Source: Fidelibacterota bacterium
Lineage (GTDB): Bacteria > Fidelibacterota > UBA8477
Direction of reading: 5' to 3'
NCBI GenBank assembly: GCA_021734045.1
Contig: JAIPJR010000051.1
Coordinates: forward strand, 1 to 21,498
Length of the DNA: 21,498 bases
In this document: one piece after another, positions 15,201 through 21,487 of the stretch
Position numbering within the stretch: position 1 is the stretch's first letter
Layout of the letters: each line of letters opens with the position of its first letter
Made by a program: the position numbers and the translations under genes
Notes under the pieces: generated by a model
The model's input: the letters and a program-made list of their open reading frames with translations, nothing else
The model's database searches: none
What the model was told of the DNA's origin: nothing

Positions 15201-17436
15201 TCTCACCGGCTAAAACCTGTACCTCATCCGGCGCTGCCGGCCCCTTCATTTCGATACCCACATACAAATCCTGAAAAAACCCGGAGGCGTGGATAAGCAG
15301 TACCGCACCCAGATCATCCGCCATTTGATTCACAAAAGCCACATATTCAAGGGGATCACGTGTATTCAGCGGCGGAATTCCGGTGATGGTGAGATCCGCA
15401 TGCACCGATTCTACCCGCACGATTTCAAGAAAATCTTTTTTCTCAATGGCATTATTAATGACCTTCACCTCTGCATCAATCCGGTAATCCTCCAGAATAT
15501 TGTGAGCATGCTTCAGAATGGTCTCGCGCATGGCGCTTTCATCTTCATTCACAATCAACAACCGGATTTTCGCCTCACGCCATTCATCCGTAACCGCCAT
15601 AAAACGAATCAGTGCCAGGGCTAAACTGATGTTATTGCCGCCACCACGCCACCAGATATCAACACGCTCCCGGGAGCCAAAACCGGTCTCCTCATCATGA
15701 TCCAGCAGAAGTATGTTATAATCCATTTCCTGCAAGGTCTTCAGTACACCGATGAATTTTCCCGGCTCGCGGCTATTCCGTGCCCATCCCAGCAGAACGG
15801 AATTGGGATCTACGCTTGCGAACCCGTAAAACTTGACCACGTCCTCCATGCAGGCATAAACATCATTGGTTTCCACCTGGCGGATAAAGCGACCAGTGAA
15901 ATTTTCCCCACCATACACCGCCGTCTCCGGTTTCACCTTACGAACGGAATTACGAATCACCATTCTGGAGACTTTTGGATTTTCAATCAGTTCAAAATCA
16001 GAGAGAATGCCCCGCCGATTCACCAACCAGCGTCCCAATTCCACCAGGTGGGGCCGTGCCTCCCGGCCGCCGCTAAAGAGAATGATATTGGGTCGCCAAT
16101 TTCGCTGATGGACCTGACCGTGGCTCAGACGATGTAGGGCTGAGCGCAATAAGGAGGACCAAACACCCTCCCACGTATCGCCCGACTCCAGCGTCAATTC
16201 TTTGCGTTTCAGGTAAAAAAACAGGGTACCCAATATGAGCGTCGCCCCGATCATGGCCACAAAGTCAATCTGAATCATGACCAGAAAAGCTGCAAGAGCC
16301 CCGATGATGCTAACGGTTTTAGGGATTTTAAAATCAGGGCGAAAATCAGGACTGGCCCAACTCTCGATGGCGCAGCTGGTGTTAAGGAAACCGTATGTGA
16401 CAATGAAAAACATGGTCACTACCCGGGCAATGACATCCAATTCACCCATAAGGACGCCGGTTTCAGCGATAATGAATGTAAGTAAAAGGGCATTGCGAGG
16501 CTCATTCTCTTTACCCTTCCCTTTGGCAAAAACCCGTGGTGTAATTTTATCGCCAGAAATGGCCTGGAGAATCCGCGGGGCTCCCAGGATACTGCCAAAT
16601 GACGAAGAAATGGTAGCACCCCAGATGCCCGCCAACACCAGCGGAGGGAAAAAGGAAATTTCCAGCAGAATATTGGGGTTGTTCACCAGTTCATAGGGAT
16701 CCACGCGATAGGCGAAAAACGCCGCCATGAAGATATATACCACCAATCCCACCACGATAGCAGAGACGGTTCCTACGGGAATGGAGCGCTTGGGATCTTT
16801 CAAATCCCCGGACATTGAAACACCCGCTTCAAAACCGGTCACGGCCGGGAAGTAAATGGCAAATAACACCACCAAAGGCACGGTTGATTCCGGTAAAGAT
16901 ACATGGGGCATGCTCTCTGTGCCGTGGGAGCCCATGAAAATGCTCACCAGCGATAAAGCGATGGCAGCCATGATAAAATACTGGGTCTTAATGGCTAATG
17001 CCGTGCTGATGAAGGTGACGGTAGTGACGGCCATCAGGACGACCGATCCTACCAGGCGAATGGTATTCTTATTAGCCTCCCAACCCCAGAAATTGATAAA
17101 ACTTTCAGAAAAACCGATGACATACAAACTCACACTGAAGGAGAGCCCCGCGAAGAGTGCTAAGCCCAGCGTCCCCCCAATGGGTAGTCCCAGACTGCGG
17201 GAAATCATGTAATAGGTGCCCCCGGCCCGAACCTTTTTGTCCGTGGCGATGGACGAGACACTGAGTCCGGTAGTGATGGAGATAATATGTGCCACCAGGA
17301 TAATGCCAATTGTGGCTAATAAACCGGCCTGTCCCACGATCTGGGGCAGACGCATGTACATTATCACACCCAAAATTGTCAGGATGGCCGGTGTGAAAAC
17401 GCCCCCAAATGTGCCGAACTTTTTCGCGAGTGCCAT
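12268..17436 (-). CDS. SLC12-type cation-chloride cotransporter fused to a helical region and an AAA+/Orc-like NTPase
   Basis: A single 1722-residue frame. Residues 1-410 form a 12-helix APC-superfamily transporter closest to SLC12 cation-chloride cotransporters: GVIMYMRLPQIVGQAG (23-38), YYMISRSLG (75-83), FPAVTGFEAGVSMSGDLKDP (196-215) with SIPVGT (218-223), and SSSFGSILGAPRILQAI (277-293). Residues 447-730 resemble the SLC12 cytosolic domain, starting WRPNIILFSGG..RPHLVELGRWL. Residues about 760-1385 are mainly helical and charged, with no family I recognise. Residues 1400-1620 are an AAA_16/Orc-like NTPase: GRETELE (1404-1410), Walker A GEEHMGKS (1431-1438), Walker B LIFNDVE (1497-1503), sensor-1-like ILNLNR (1533-1538) and GNVGAALRAW (1611-1620). 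Residues 1640-1722 look like a winged helix. Eukaryotic and bacterial SLC12 proteins end after the cytosolic domain. The start ATG has a modest AAGG upstream. The stop overlaps the MscS-like start. Confidence 0.9.
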   Translation of the reverse strand: MALAKKFGTFGGVFTPAILTILGVIMYMRLPQIVGQAGLLATIGIILVAHIISITTGLSVSSIATDKKVRAGGTYYMISRSLGLPIGGTLGLALFAGLSFSVSLYVIGFSESFINFWGWEANKNTIRLVGSVVLMAVTTVTFISTALAIKTQYFIMAAIALSLVSIFMGSHGTESMPHVSLPESTVPLVVLFAIYFPAVTGFEAGVSMSGDLKDPKRSIPVGTVSAIVVGLVVYIFMAAFFAYRVDPYELVNNPNILLEISFFPPLVLAGIWGATISSSFGSILGAPRILQAISGDKITPRVFAKGKGKENEPRNALLLTFIIAETGVLMGELDVIARVVTMFFIVTYGFLNTSCAIESWASPDFRPDFKIPKTVSIIGALAAFLVMIQIDFVAMIGATLILGTLFFYLKRKELTLESGDTWEGVWSSLLRSALHRLSHGQVHQRNWRPNIILFSGGREARPHLVELGRWLVNRRGILSDFELIENPKVSRMVIRNSVRKVKPETAVYGGENFTGRFIRQVETNDVYACMEDVVKFYGFASVDPNSVLLGWARNSREPGKFIGVLKTLQEMDYNILLLDHDEETGFGSRERVDIWWRGGGNNISLALALIRFMAVTDEWREAKIRLLIVNEDESAMRETILKHAHNILEDYRIDAEVKVINNAIEKKDFLEIVRVESVHADLTITGIPPLNTRDPLEYVAFVNQMADDLGAVLLIHASGFFQDLYVGIEMKGPAAPDEVQVLAGETPTLPSVILPEAEVTAGSMERLVATLDELNIRFTDQQLKKVMNHQQALVEQFQELVERSFETLERNFRKEARLKNRRAMLRVQSDFLFQSQRLLANFRQTDLELQKAALADGLEHHRHELFELILSQPEHIVLEYPPDEFRAVKSDSIWNRQYKFLKRLGAMVTRKPVSYRMKFRALVKGHLTNQYDPVLLGVLERFGVYSYQTISDMQACVDHIREGFGKLENRILAGEGFPEKMLAEQGEVASSESTSLTDLLENHQNQIRHLLLKGTREILVGLSQVVNRVDANHRLRKEFKVTAHAQEVSEKLNDIPEFWYHNQAIFLDMAVLDIQLLSLQNRLGTIVERMQDEVMLSIQNTVLDELITLRDGLNALLKPDPVAGENDKIQLNYDASDPIDPVAVMGELLSEIRLATNDLPESVAVISEAALNELESNQFDDQEMLTVALRRLAEFIVESEFLGPLQEEMNHLPQGFQSAQTVAQDVLRLAAFDLTEAEGDEALSQSDELETKENILNNGVQRLETEIERITQLQNKLVEFIQRQFKKTREQLNPYNIVHSAQDYQQYIRDRRTRGVVSRFQRVKQQVERFTSKRLVQLLYRRSEGVLFARRLQTGTRIEPTISDKLLNMLEQVAPRPAVLNSLPFYYKQLFLGKPSITNDFWIGRETELEMAARAVERFNRGFGGALFIVGEEHMGKSALAQFAARQHFDKDHIFTVAPPESGSISVEEFTRHLQAATRATGDPDHLMSRLTPAHALIFNDVELWWERSPEGQAVLNMLLDLIRRFGRQMFIILNLNRYAYNTLAPLYDLQELALSMIECQPYDAEDLKNIILLRHRSTGLQFEWEGTPEAELSEWKMAKLFTGLFDYSHGNVGAALRAWIAAIQKHEKGRIIVELPSEPDLTALQGLDVETIALLLQFVLHKRLTREKMGRITRWQEEDIRSQVQFLENSGVIQKQGQGIWVINPYLESFIIRHLKSRGYL

Positions 17437-17498
17437 AGCAGATTACCTTGCCTGGTTCAGTGGTTGCTCTTTCATAATGAGACGGAATTTAGGATGAC

Positions 17499-17516
17499 CA
17501 TCTGAGAATTCAGATG
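17499..17516. promoter_or_regulatory. Inverted repeat in the leader of the transporter-NTPase gene
   Basis: Perfect 7-bp arms CATCTGA and TCAGATG around a GAAT loop, in the 117-nt gap between the response-regulator gene and the transporter-NTPase start. Read on the plus strand it is followed by CTTTTT, but no plus-strand gene precedes it. On the minus strand it would be a hairpin in the leader or a regulator site. Confidence 0.35.
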
Positions 17517-17553
17517 CTTTTTAGGTGTATTCACCAGTTTTTTTCTCAGGTGA

Positions 17554-17958
17554 TTAACTGTCCAGAACAGACCGTACCTTCTCCGCAAGACCTTTCACGG
17601 TGAAGGGTTTTTGCAGGAAATGGGTCCCCGATTCCAGAATACCGTAGGGTGCGATTAAATTATCGGTGTACCCGGACATGTACAGGACCTTCAGTGTGGG
17701 ATAGGAAATGGCCATTTGACGATAGAGTTGTTTCCCGTTCATACGGGGCATTATAACATCGGTGAGGAGTAAATCGATATCACCCTCAAAATCTTCCGAC
17801 ATCTTTAACGCGGCCTCGGCGTCAGGCGCATTAAGAATGTAGTAGCCCTGTTTGGTTAGAATCTCCACCACCAGTCCTCGGGCCAATTCTTCATCTTCCA
17901 CAACCAGAATGGTTTCGGTACCCCTGGGAATCGCATTGGATTGTTCTACTGTAGCCAT
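17554..17958 (-). CDS. Single-domain response regulator receiver (CheY-like)
   Basis: A 134-residue protein with only a receiver domain: acidic pair ED (21-22), the phospho-accepting Asp67 in LLLTDVIMPRMNG, the conserved Ser95 in YMSGYTD and Lys117 in FLQKPF. The whole phosphorylation machinery is intact. There is no output domain; the ETILVVEDEE..ARGLVVEIL opening and MSGYTD are typical of receivers found on hybrid histidine kinases, so this may be a stand-alone relay partner. A ribosome site (GGGAGGGAGAG region at about 17966-17976) precedes the ATG. No kinase gene is in the window, so it is an orphan. It lies 117 nt upstream of, and in the same direction as, the transporter-NTPase gene, and may or may not share its transcript. 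Confidence 0.93.
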   Translation of the reverse strand: MATVEQSNAIPRGTETILVVEDEELARGLVVEILTKQGYYILNAPDAEAALKMSEDFEGDIDLLLTDVIMPRMNGKQLYRQMAISYPTLKVLYMSGYTDNLIAPYGILESGTHFLQKPFTVKGLAEKVRSVLDS

Positions 17959-18302
17959 ATTGCTGCTCTCCCTCCCCCTGTCACCTCCGAAAAATGCCTT
18001 TCAGATAGTGCTCAAATATCCATTCCGCCAAATTGAAGGGGAATGAAGTACTGGTTCGCTGGTCATCTTTTTACCATTTCCCAAGACCAAGCCCCCACGC
18101 TGAAACCGATCGCAATATCTGAGCACCTGCTTCTTGCCCGGCACATTCTCCCACCCGTAAGTCTGCCCGGGGAATAATCGGTATGTTTGTTTTGCTAAAG
18201 CACACTTTGACAATGTCCTGCGACCGTCCGTGGATTTTTTCGTTTGTTTACTTAAAAGGAATGTATAAAGATGAGGAATCTAATCAAAGTCCATTCGACC
18301 CA
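17959..18302. other. Intergenic region upstream of the response regulator, no gene supported
   Basis: 344 nt between the response regulator and the MazG-like gene. A 70-codon minus-strand frame (18001-18213) is present but shows no family features, no ribosome site and an implausible composition, so it is not called. The AT-rich part around 18235-18290 probably holds the response-regulator promoter, but I could not pick out a convincing -35/-10 pair. Confidence 0.5.
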
Positions 18303-18665
18303 TTATAAGTCAGTGTATTTCCGGGCATTTCCTTTTGATTTCGCCACGGGATATTTGGCCTCATTCTTAACCATTTTTTCAGCGGCGGCGCTCACAGGAT
18401 TAATCTCCAACACATCGCAAAGTCGTAAAAGATAAACCAGCACGTCCCCGATCTCATCCCGGACCCGGCCCAATGCTTCCGGGGTTAATTCGCGGCTTTC
18501 ATCGTTGGTAAGCCACTGAAAATGCTCCATTAATTCCGCTGCCTCCACACCGAGGGCCATGGATAGGTTTTTTGGGGAATGGAACTGCTCCCAGTCCCGG
18601 GCGGTCATAAAAGCCCGAATGGTCGCTATCAACTGCTGTAAATCGTCATTGTCCGGCATATTCAT
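18303..18665 (-). CDS. MazG-like nucleotide pyrophosphohydrolase (RS21-C6/dCTPase type)
   Basis: A 120-residue all-alpha NTP pyrophosphohydrolase that would hydrolyse (d)NTPs to the monophosphate and PPi, removing unwanted nucleotides. The metal-binding motif is complete: EAAE (41-44) in SMALGVEAAELMEHFQWL and the paired EIGD (71-74) in RVRDEIGDVLVYLLRLCDVL. The RDWEQFHSPKNL segment (23-34) before the first motif is characteristic of the single-domain RS21-C6/DCTPP1-like subgroup, and the C-terminal NEAKYPVAKSKGNARKYTDL is likewise typical. It is a normal length for the subgroup. There is no strong ribosome site; a second Met at residue 3 is an alternative start. It lies 67 nt after the secreted propeller gene in the same direction, with no visible terminator between them. 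Confidence 0.93.
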   Translation of the reverse strand: MNMPDNDDLQQLIATIRAFMTARDWEQFHSPKNLSMALGVEAAELMEHFQWLTNDESRELTPEALGRVRDEIGDVLVYLLRLCDVLEINPVSAAAEKMVKNEAKYPVAKSKGNARKYTDL

Positions 18666-18732
18666 TGATTTAAAGGTAAGTCAAAAACCATGCAGAAGCA
18701 GCAGAAACAGCGCGTCTTCTTTTACAATAAAG

Positions 18733-20874
18733 CTATTTCAGTAAAATCATCCGGCGCGTCTGTGTAAATTCGCTTGCCTCCAGCCGATAGAAATAGGTCC
18801 CCGACGGCACCATCAATCCCGCTGAATTACGACCATTCCAGATAACTTGATGACGTCCCGCCTGATAAATGCCCTTTGCCAGCCGCGTCACCTCCTGTCC
18901 CAACAGGTTATAAATCGTGATTGTCACGGGTGATTCCTCGGGCACCCGAAAATCAATCCGGGTTTCGGGATTAAGTGGATTGGGATAGTTCTGTCCTAAA
19001 GCAAATTTCCGGGGAATTGATGTCTCGCCCCGAGTAGCTGTTATACTTTCCACCGTTCCGCTCCAGATGCCGCCATCGTAAACCGCAGCCCAAACCGTAC
19101 TTCCGGTTGTACTAAACTGAAAATAATCCACCGGAGAGACCGTGGGCGCATCAATGGCTTCCCAACCGGATTCGGCGAATTGATAGAAAATATTGGTATT
19201 GTTATCGTGCATATATAGCATGCTGTCTTGCACAACAAAGCGCAGTCCGTAGCCATTCACAAAATCCTGCAGGCCGGCTGACACATCTTCCCACTGCACG
19301 GAAGACGGCGAACTCACCTTGACACCGTAATAGGTCGCTGTAAAAATTTGTCCGTTGTAACTGATAAACTGTTGAGGGCGCTCATATTCCGCCAGCCCAT
19401 TCTCGAAACGACTCCAACTCCCACCGCCATTGAGACTTCGGAATGTCCCATCAATAGTGTTAGCAATCAGGACATCATCATCCACATAAAAATCGTAGAT
19501 AGGCACAAAAACACCACCCTGATTGGGTAAACCACTGGACGCTACTGTCCAACTCGCTCCCTGATTGGTGGACTTATAAATGCCACCGGCCTCCCATACC
19601 GGACTTAAATGCGTTCTGGCACGGGATCGGCTGAAACCGATGTACAGTGTGCCATTATCAGAACGTATCTGATTGATAGACGGGAGATAGGCGTCCGGGA
19701 TTCCTGAATTCCGGCTGGTCACGGTCTGGCCCCAATCACTGGACATCTGCACACCACTTCCGCTGGCAAAATATAATTCATCATCCATCTGAGCCACCCG
19801 GGTCACCACGCGTGGGAAGGGTTGCCAGGTAACACCATTATCCTGTGTGAAATAACCTGCCCGGCCGGGATTGTACGCCAGTGCCGATTCATTGTCGATG
19901 CCCAGAACAAAGGTGGAAGTGGCAACGAGATTCGCTGAAATATCCACTGTCGTGGCCGTGGTCAAATCATAGGTGTAGATGCGATCATTGGATGAATACA
20001 CAAAACCAGCCTGGAAAGGATGTATGGCATAGGTATCGGGAACCGGAGCTACGGCCACCCAGGTTGTGTCTTCCAATCGATAGAGCATGGATGAACCGGC
20101 GCTTAATCCATACAGACTGTCATGGTACAGAAAAAGATCATTCAGGTAGGAATTCTCCGTCGGTATCCCATGCATCACCCGATACCAATTCTGCCCCAAA
20201 TCCTCTGAGATATACAAACCTGTGGTGGTATTGTTAATGAATTTGCCATTCCAATTGAGCAGGTCGAGGGTTTGGCTGAAAGATGCGATACCCGCCGGTT
20301 CATACCAGGACTGCCCCAAATCATTGGAGACATAAATTCCCTTTTGTGTCGTGGAAAACTGGCCAGTACAAGCCAATACATAATTTGAATCCGCTTGAAG
20401 AATCTGTTTCGGATTCATCAGAACCTGATTCAGCGTATCACCAAAGAAGGCGATCTGTGATACCAGTGAATCAAAGGTGCTGGTCCAGGTAAAACCGTCC
20501 GATGAATGGTAGACCGAATCGGTGGTCATGACATAAAGTCTATCATTCGCCTGGGATGCAAAACGGACCTGGACATTGTGGGTTCCGTTCCATTGCTGGG
20601 AATCCATGTCCAGATAGAAAACGCCTGAATAACCATAGCTGAATAATTTGCCTGCAAAATGGATAATGCCATTAGCATCGGCTGGTGCTGGCAATCGCGA
20701 CCACTCACCGTCAACATATTGAAACAGGGTATTGTATGAGGTTAGACCATACAGCGTATCACTGTGACTGGCCATTGAGCGAAAATTGCCGCCGGTGGGA
20801 CCATTGGTTTGACTGAATTCAGCCTGGAGCAGACCGGTGGAAAGCACCAGGATAAGGAGTACTTTTTTATACAT
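18733..20874 (-). CDS. Secreted beta-propeller (BNR-repeat) protein with type IX-like C-terminal sorting domain
   Basis: A 713-residue exported protein. Residues 1-18 are a signal peptide (MYKKVLLILVLSTGLLQA). The body repeats Asp-box-like turns: YVSNDLGQSWY, YISEDLGQNWYR, YFTQDNGVTWQP, YKSTNQGASWTV and FRSLNGGGSWSRF, which mark a sialidase/Ycf48-like propeller; no catalytic residues were identified. Residues 624-713 form the sorting domain FALGQNYPNPLNPETRIDF, then a FlgD-like Ig fold (VTITIYNLLGQEV, WNGRNSAG, VPSGTYFYRLE), ending RRMILLK. This tail directs transport over the outer membrane in Calditrichota, Ignavibacteria and related groups, and is the main taxonomic clue here. The ATG has an AGAGGG six bases upstream. 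It is the first of three consecutive minus-strand genes. Its role outside the cell (adhesion or binding) is unknown. Confidence 0.92.
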   Translation of the reverse strand: MYKKVLLILVLSTGLLQAEFSQTNGPTGGNFRSMASHSDTLYGLTSYNTLFQYVDGEWSRLPAPADANGIIHFAGKLFSYGYSGVFYLDMDSQQWNGTHNVQVRFASQANDRLYVMTTDSVYHSSDGFTWTSTFDSLVSQIAFFGDTLNQVLMNPKQILQADSNYVLACTGQFSTTQKGIYVSNDLGQSWYEPAGIASFSQTLDLLNWNGKFINNTTTGLYISEDLGQNWYRVMHGIPTENSYLNDLFLYHDSLYGLSAGSSMLYRLEDTTWVAVAPVPDTYAIHPFQAGFVYSSNDRIYTYDLTTATTVDISANLVATSTFVLGIDNESALAYNPGRAGYFTQDNGVTWQPFPRVVTRVAQMDDELYFASGSGVQMSSDWGQTVTSRNSGIPDAYLPSINQIRSDNGTLYIGFSRSRARTHLSPVWEAGGIYKSTNQGASWTVASSGLPNQGGVFVPIYDFYVDDDVLIANTIDGTFRSLNGGGSWSRFENGLAEYERPQQFISYNGQIFTATYYGVKVSSPSSVQWEDVSAGLQDFVNGYGLRFVVQDSMLYMHDNNTNIFYQFAESGWEAIDAPTVSPVDYFQFSTTGSTVWAAVYDGGIWSGTVESITATRGETSIPRKFALGQNYPNPLNPETRIDFRVPEESPVTITIYNLLGQEVTRLAKGIYQAGRHQVIWNGRNSAGLMVPSGTYFYRLEASEFTQTRRMILLK

Positions 20875-20880
20875 GTTGAA

Positions 20881-20886
20881 CCCTCT
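20881..20886 (-). promoter_or_regulatory. Shine-Dalgarno site of the secreted propeller gene
   Basis: AGAGGG on the minus strand, six bases before the ATG at 20874; it decides this start. Confidence 0.75.
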
Positions 20887-20940
20887 CAGATTTGATCAGG
20901 AAAGTAATGTGTTACACGGCTGGGTAGTTATTGCAATTTT

Positions 20941-20957
20941 ATGACATGATTTGTCAT
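20941..20957. promoter_or_regulatory. Inverted repeat upstream of the secreted propeller gene
   Basis: Perfect 6-bp arms ATGACA and TGTCAT around TGATT, 67 bp upstream of the start codon, in an AT-rich stretch suited to a promoter. The size fits a dimeric regulator operator; no regulator can be named. Confidence 0.3.
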
Positions 20958-21121
20958 GTATTGGTTTTTGCCGCCTGCGGGCAAGAATATTTAGAGAGGT
21001 GAGCATGCAAATTGATGACGAAATCAAGAGCTAAATGATGGAATCTTCTACTCACTGATGCAGCAGTAAACGAAGAAATATCGCTGCCCGTGCTGCAACC
21101 TCTCCGTGCGCTTTGTGATTT

Positions 21122-21168
21122 ACCCCCTGCTCCCAATCCGTCAGCCGACGGACTACCGGGCTGAGCCA
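21122..21168 (-). pseudogene. tRNA-Pro fragment (second, distal copy)
   Basis: Contains the D-arm block (minus-strand TGGCTCAGCCCGGTAG, 21153-21168) and the 3' anticodon arm (TTGGGAGCAGGGGG, on the minus strand at about 21123-21136). The 5' anticodon-arm segment is replaced by a 16-nt perfect hairpin (TCCGTC-AGCC-GACGGA on the plus strand, 21137-21152). The acceptor 5' strand and the T arm are absent, so it cannot be a working tRNA. It is the start of a 101-bp direct repeat (21122-21222 and 21281-21381, two mismatches). Confidence 0.85.
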
Positions 21169-21206
21169 TCATTCATTCGGTTCTTTCAGTCAGGAAAAAA
21201 TAAGTG

Positions 21207-21327
21207 TCGAGGCGGCAGGATTGACGGAACATCGCTCCACGCTGTGGACCGATTTCGTCTGTCTTTGGCTTGAACCTGCGACCCCCTGCTCCCAATCCGT
21301 CAGCCGACGGACTACCGGGCTGAGCCA
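21207..21327 (-). pseudogene. tRNA-Pro fragment (first copy), interrupted
   Basis: Carries the D arm, the 3' anticodon half, the T-arm 5' half and the 3' acceptor end with discriminator A of tRNA-Pro. The anticodon 5' strand is replaced by the same 16-nt hairpin (21296-21311), a 48-nt insert (21222-21269) splits the T loop, and the 5' acceptor strand is missing. It lies 39 nt downstream of the intact gene. Confidence 0.85.
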
Positions 21328-21365
21328 TCATTCATTCGGTTCTTTTAATCAGGAAAAAATAAGTG

Positions 21366-21439
21366 TCGAGGCGGCAGGATTTGAACCTGCGACCCCCTGC
21401 TCCCAAAGCAGGTGCTCTACCGGGCTGAGCCACGCCTCG
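21366..21439 (-). tRNA. tRNA-Pro(UGG)
   Basis: A 74-nt cloverleaf on the minus strand. The 5' acceptor CGAGGCG pairs with the 3' CGCCTCG and the discriminator is A. The D arm is GCTC-AGCCCGGTA-GAGC, the anticodon stem CCTGC/GCAGG closes loop TTTGGGA (anticodon TGG), and the T arm is GCAGG-TTCAAAT-CCTGC. No CCA is encoded. All invariant positions seen are consistent with a working tRNA-Pro. Confidence 0.97.
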
Positions 21440-21459
21440 TGTTACAAAAAAGCACAGCG

Positions 21460-21487
21460 AATATAGCCGTTCCCGTCCCGCCTTCAA
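21460..21487 (-). promoter_or_regulatory. Promoter of tRNA-Pro
   Basis: On the minus strand, TTGAAG (-35, 21482-21487) and TATATT (-10, 21460-21465) are separated by 16 nt. The expected transcription start near 21453 is about 14 nt before the mature 5' end, and a GC-rich spacer is present, as is common for stable RNA promoters. Confidence 0.65.

Larger units (their letters stand above)
21122..21381. repeat. 101-bp direct repeat built from tRNA-Pro 3' sequence and flank
   Basis: Copies at 21122-21222 and 21281-21381, offset 159 bp, differ at two positions (CAGTC versus TAATC near the middle). Each runs from the anticodon-loop side of a tRNA-Pro fragment, through TCATTCATTCGGTTCTTT and AGGAAAAAATAAGTG, into the 3' end of the next tRNA-Pro copy. 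The right copy ends inside the functional tRNA. Confidence 0.9.

Noticed and set aside
18001-18213. 70-codon minus-strand frame between the response regulator and the MazG-like gene
   Set aside because: No ribosome site, no recognisable domain, and composition unlike the real genes nearby.
20968-20984. Terminator at TTGCC-GCCTGCG-GGCAA
   Set aside because: The stem is short, it is not followed by a T tract in either direction, and it lies upstream of a gene.
20954-21172. 72-codon minus-strand frame
   Set aside because: It begins in the tRNA-Pro fragment (MMAQPGSPSADG comes from the D arm and hairpin) and has no independent support.
21221-21466. 81-codon plus-strand frame containing AGFEPATPCSQS
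   Set aside because: This is the antisense translation of tRNA-Pro and its fragments, a known type of false protein.
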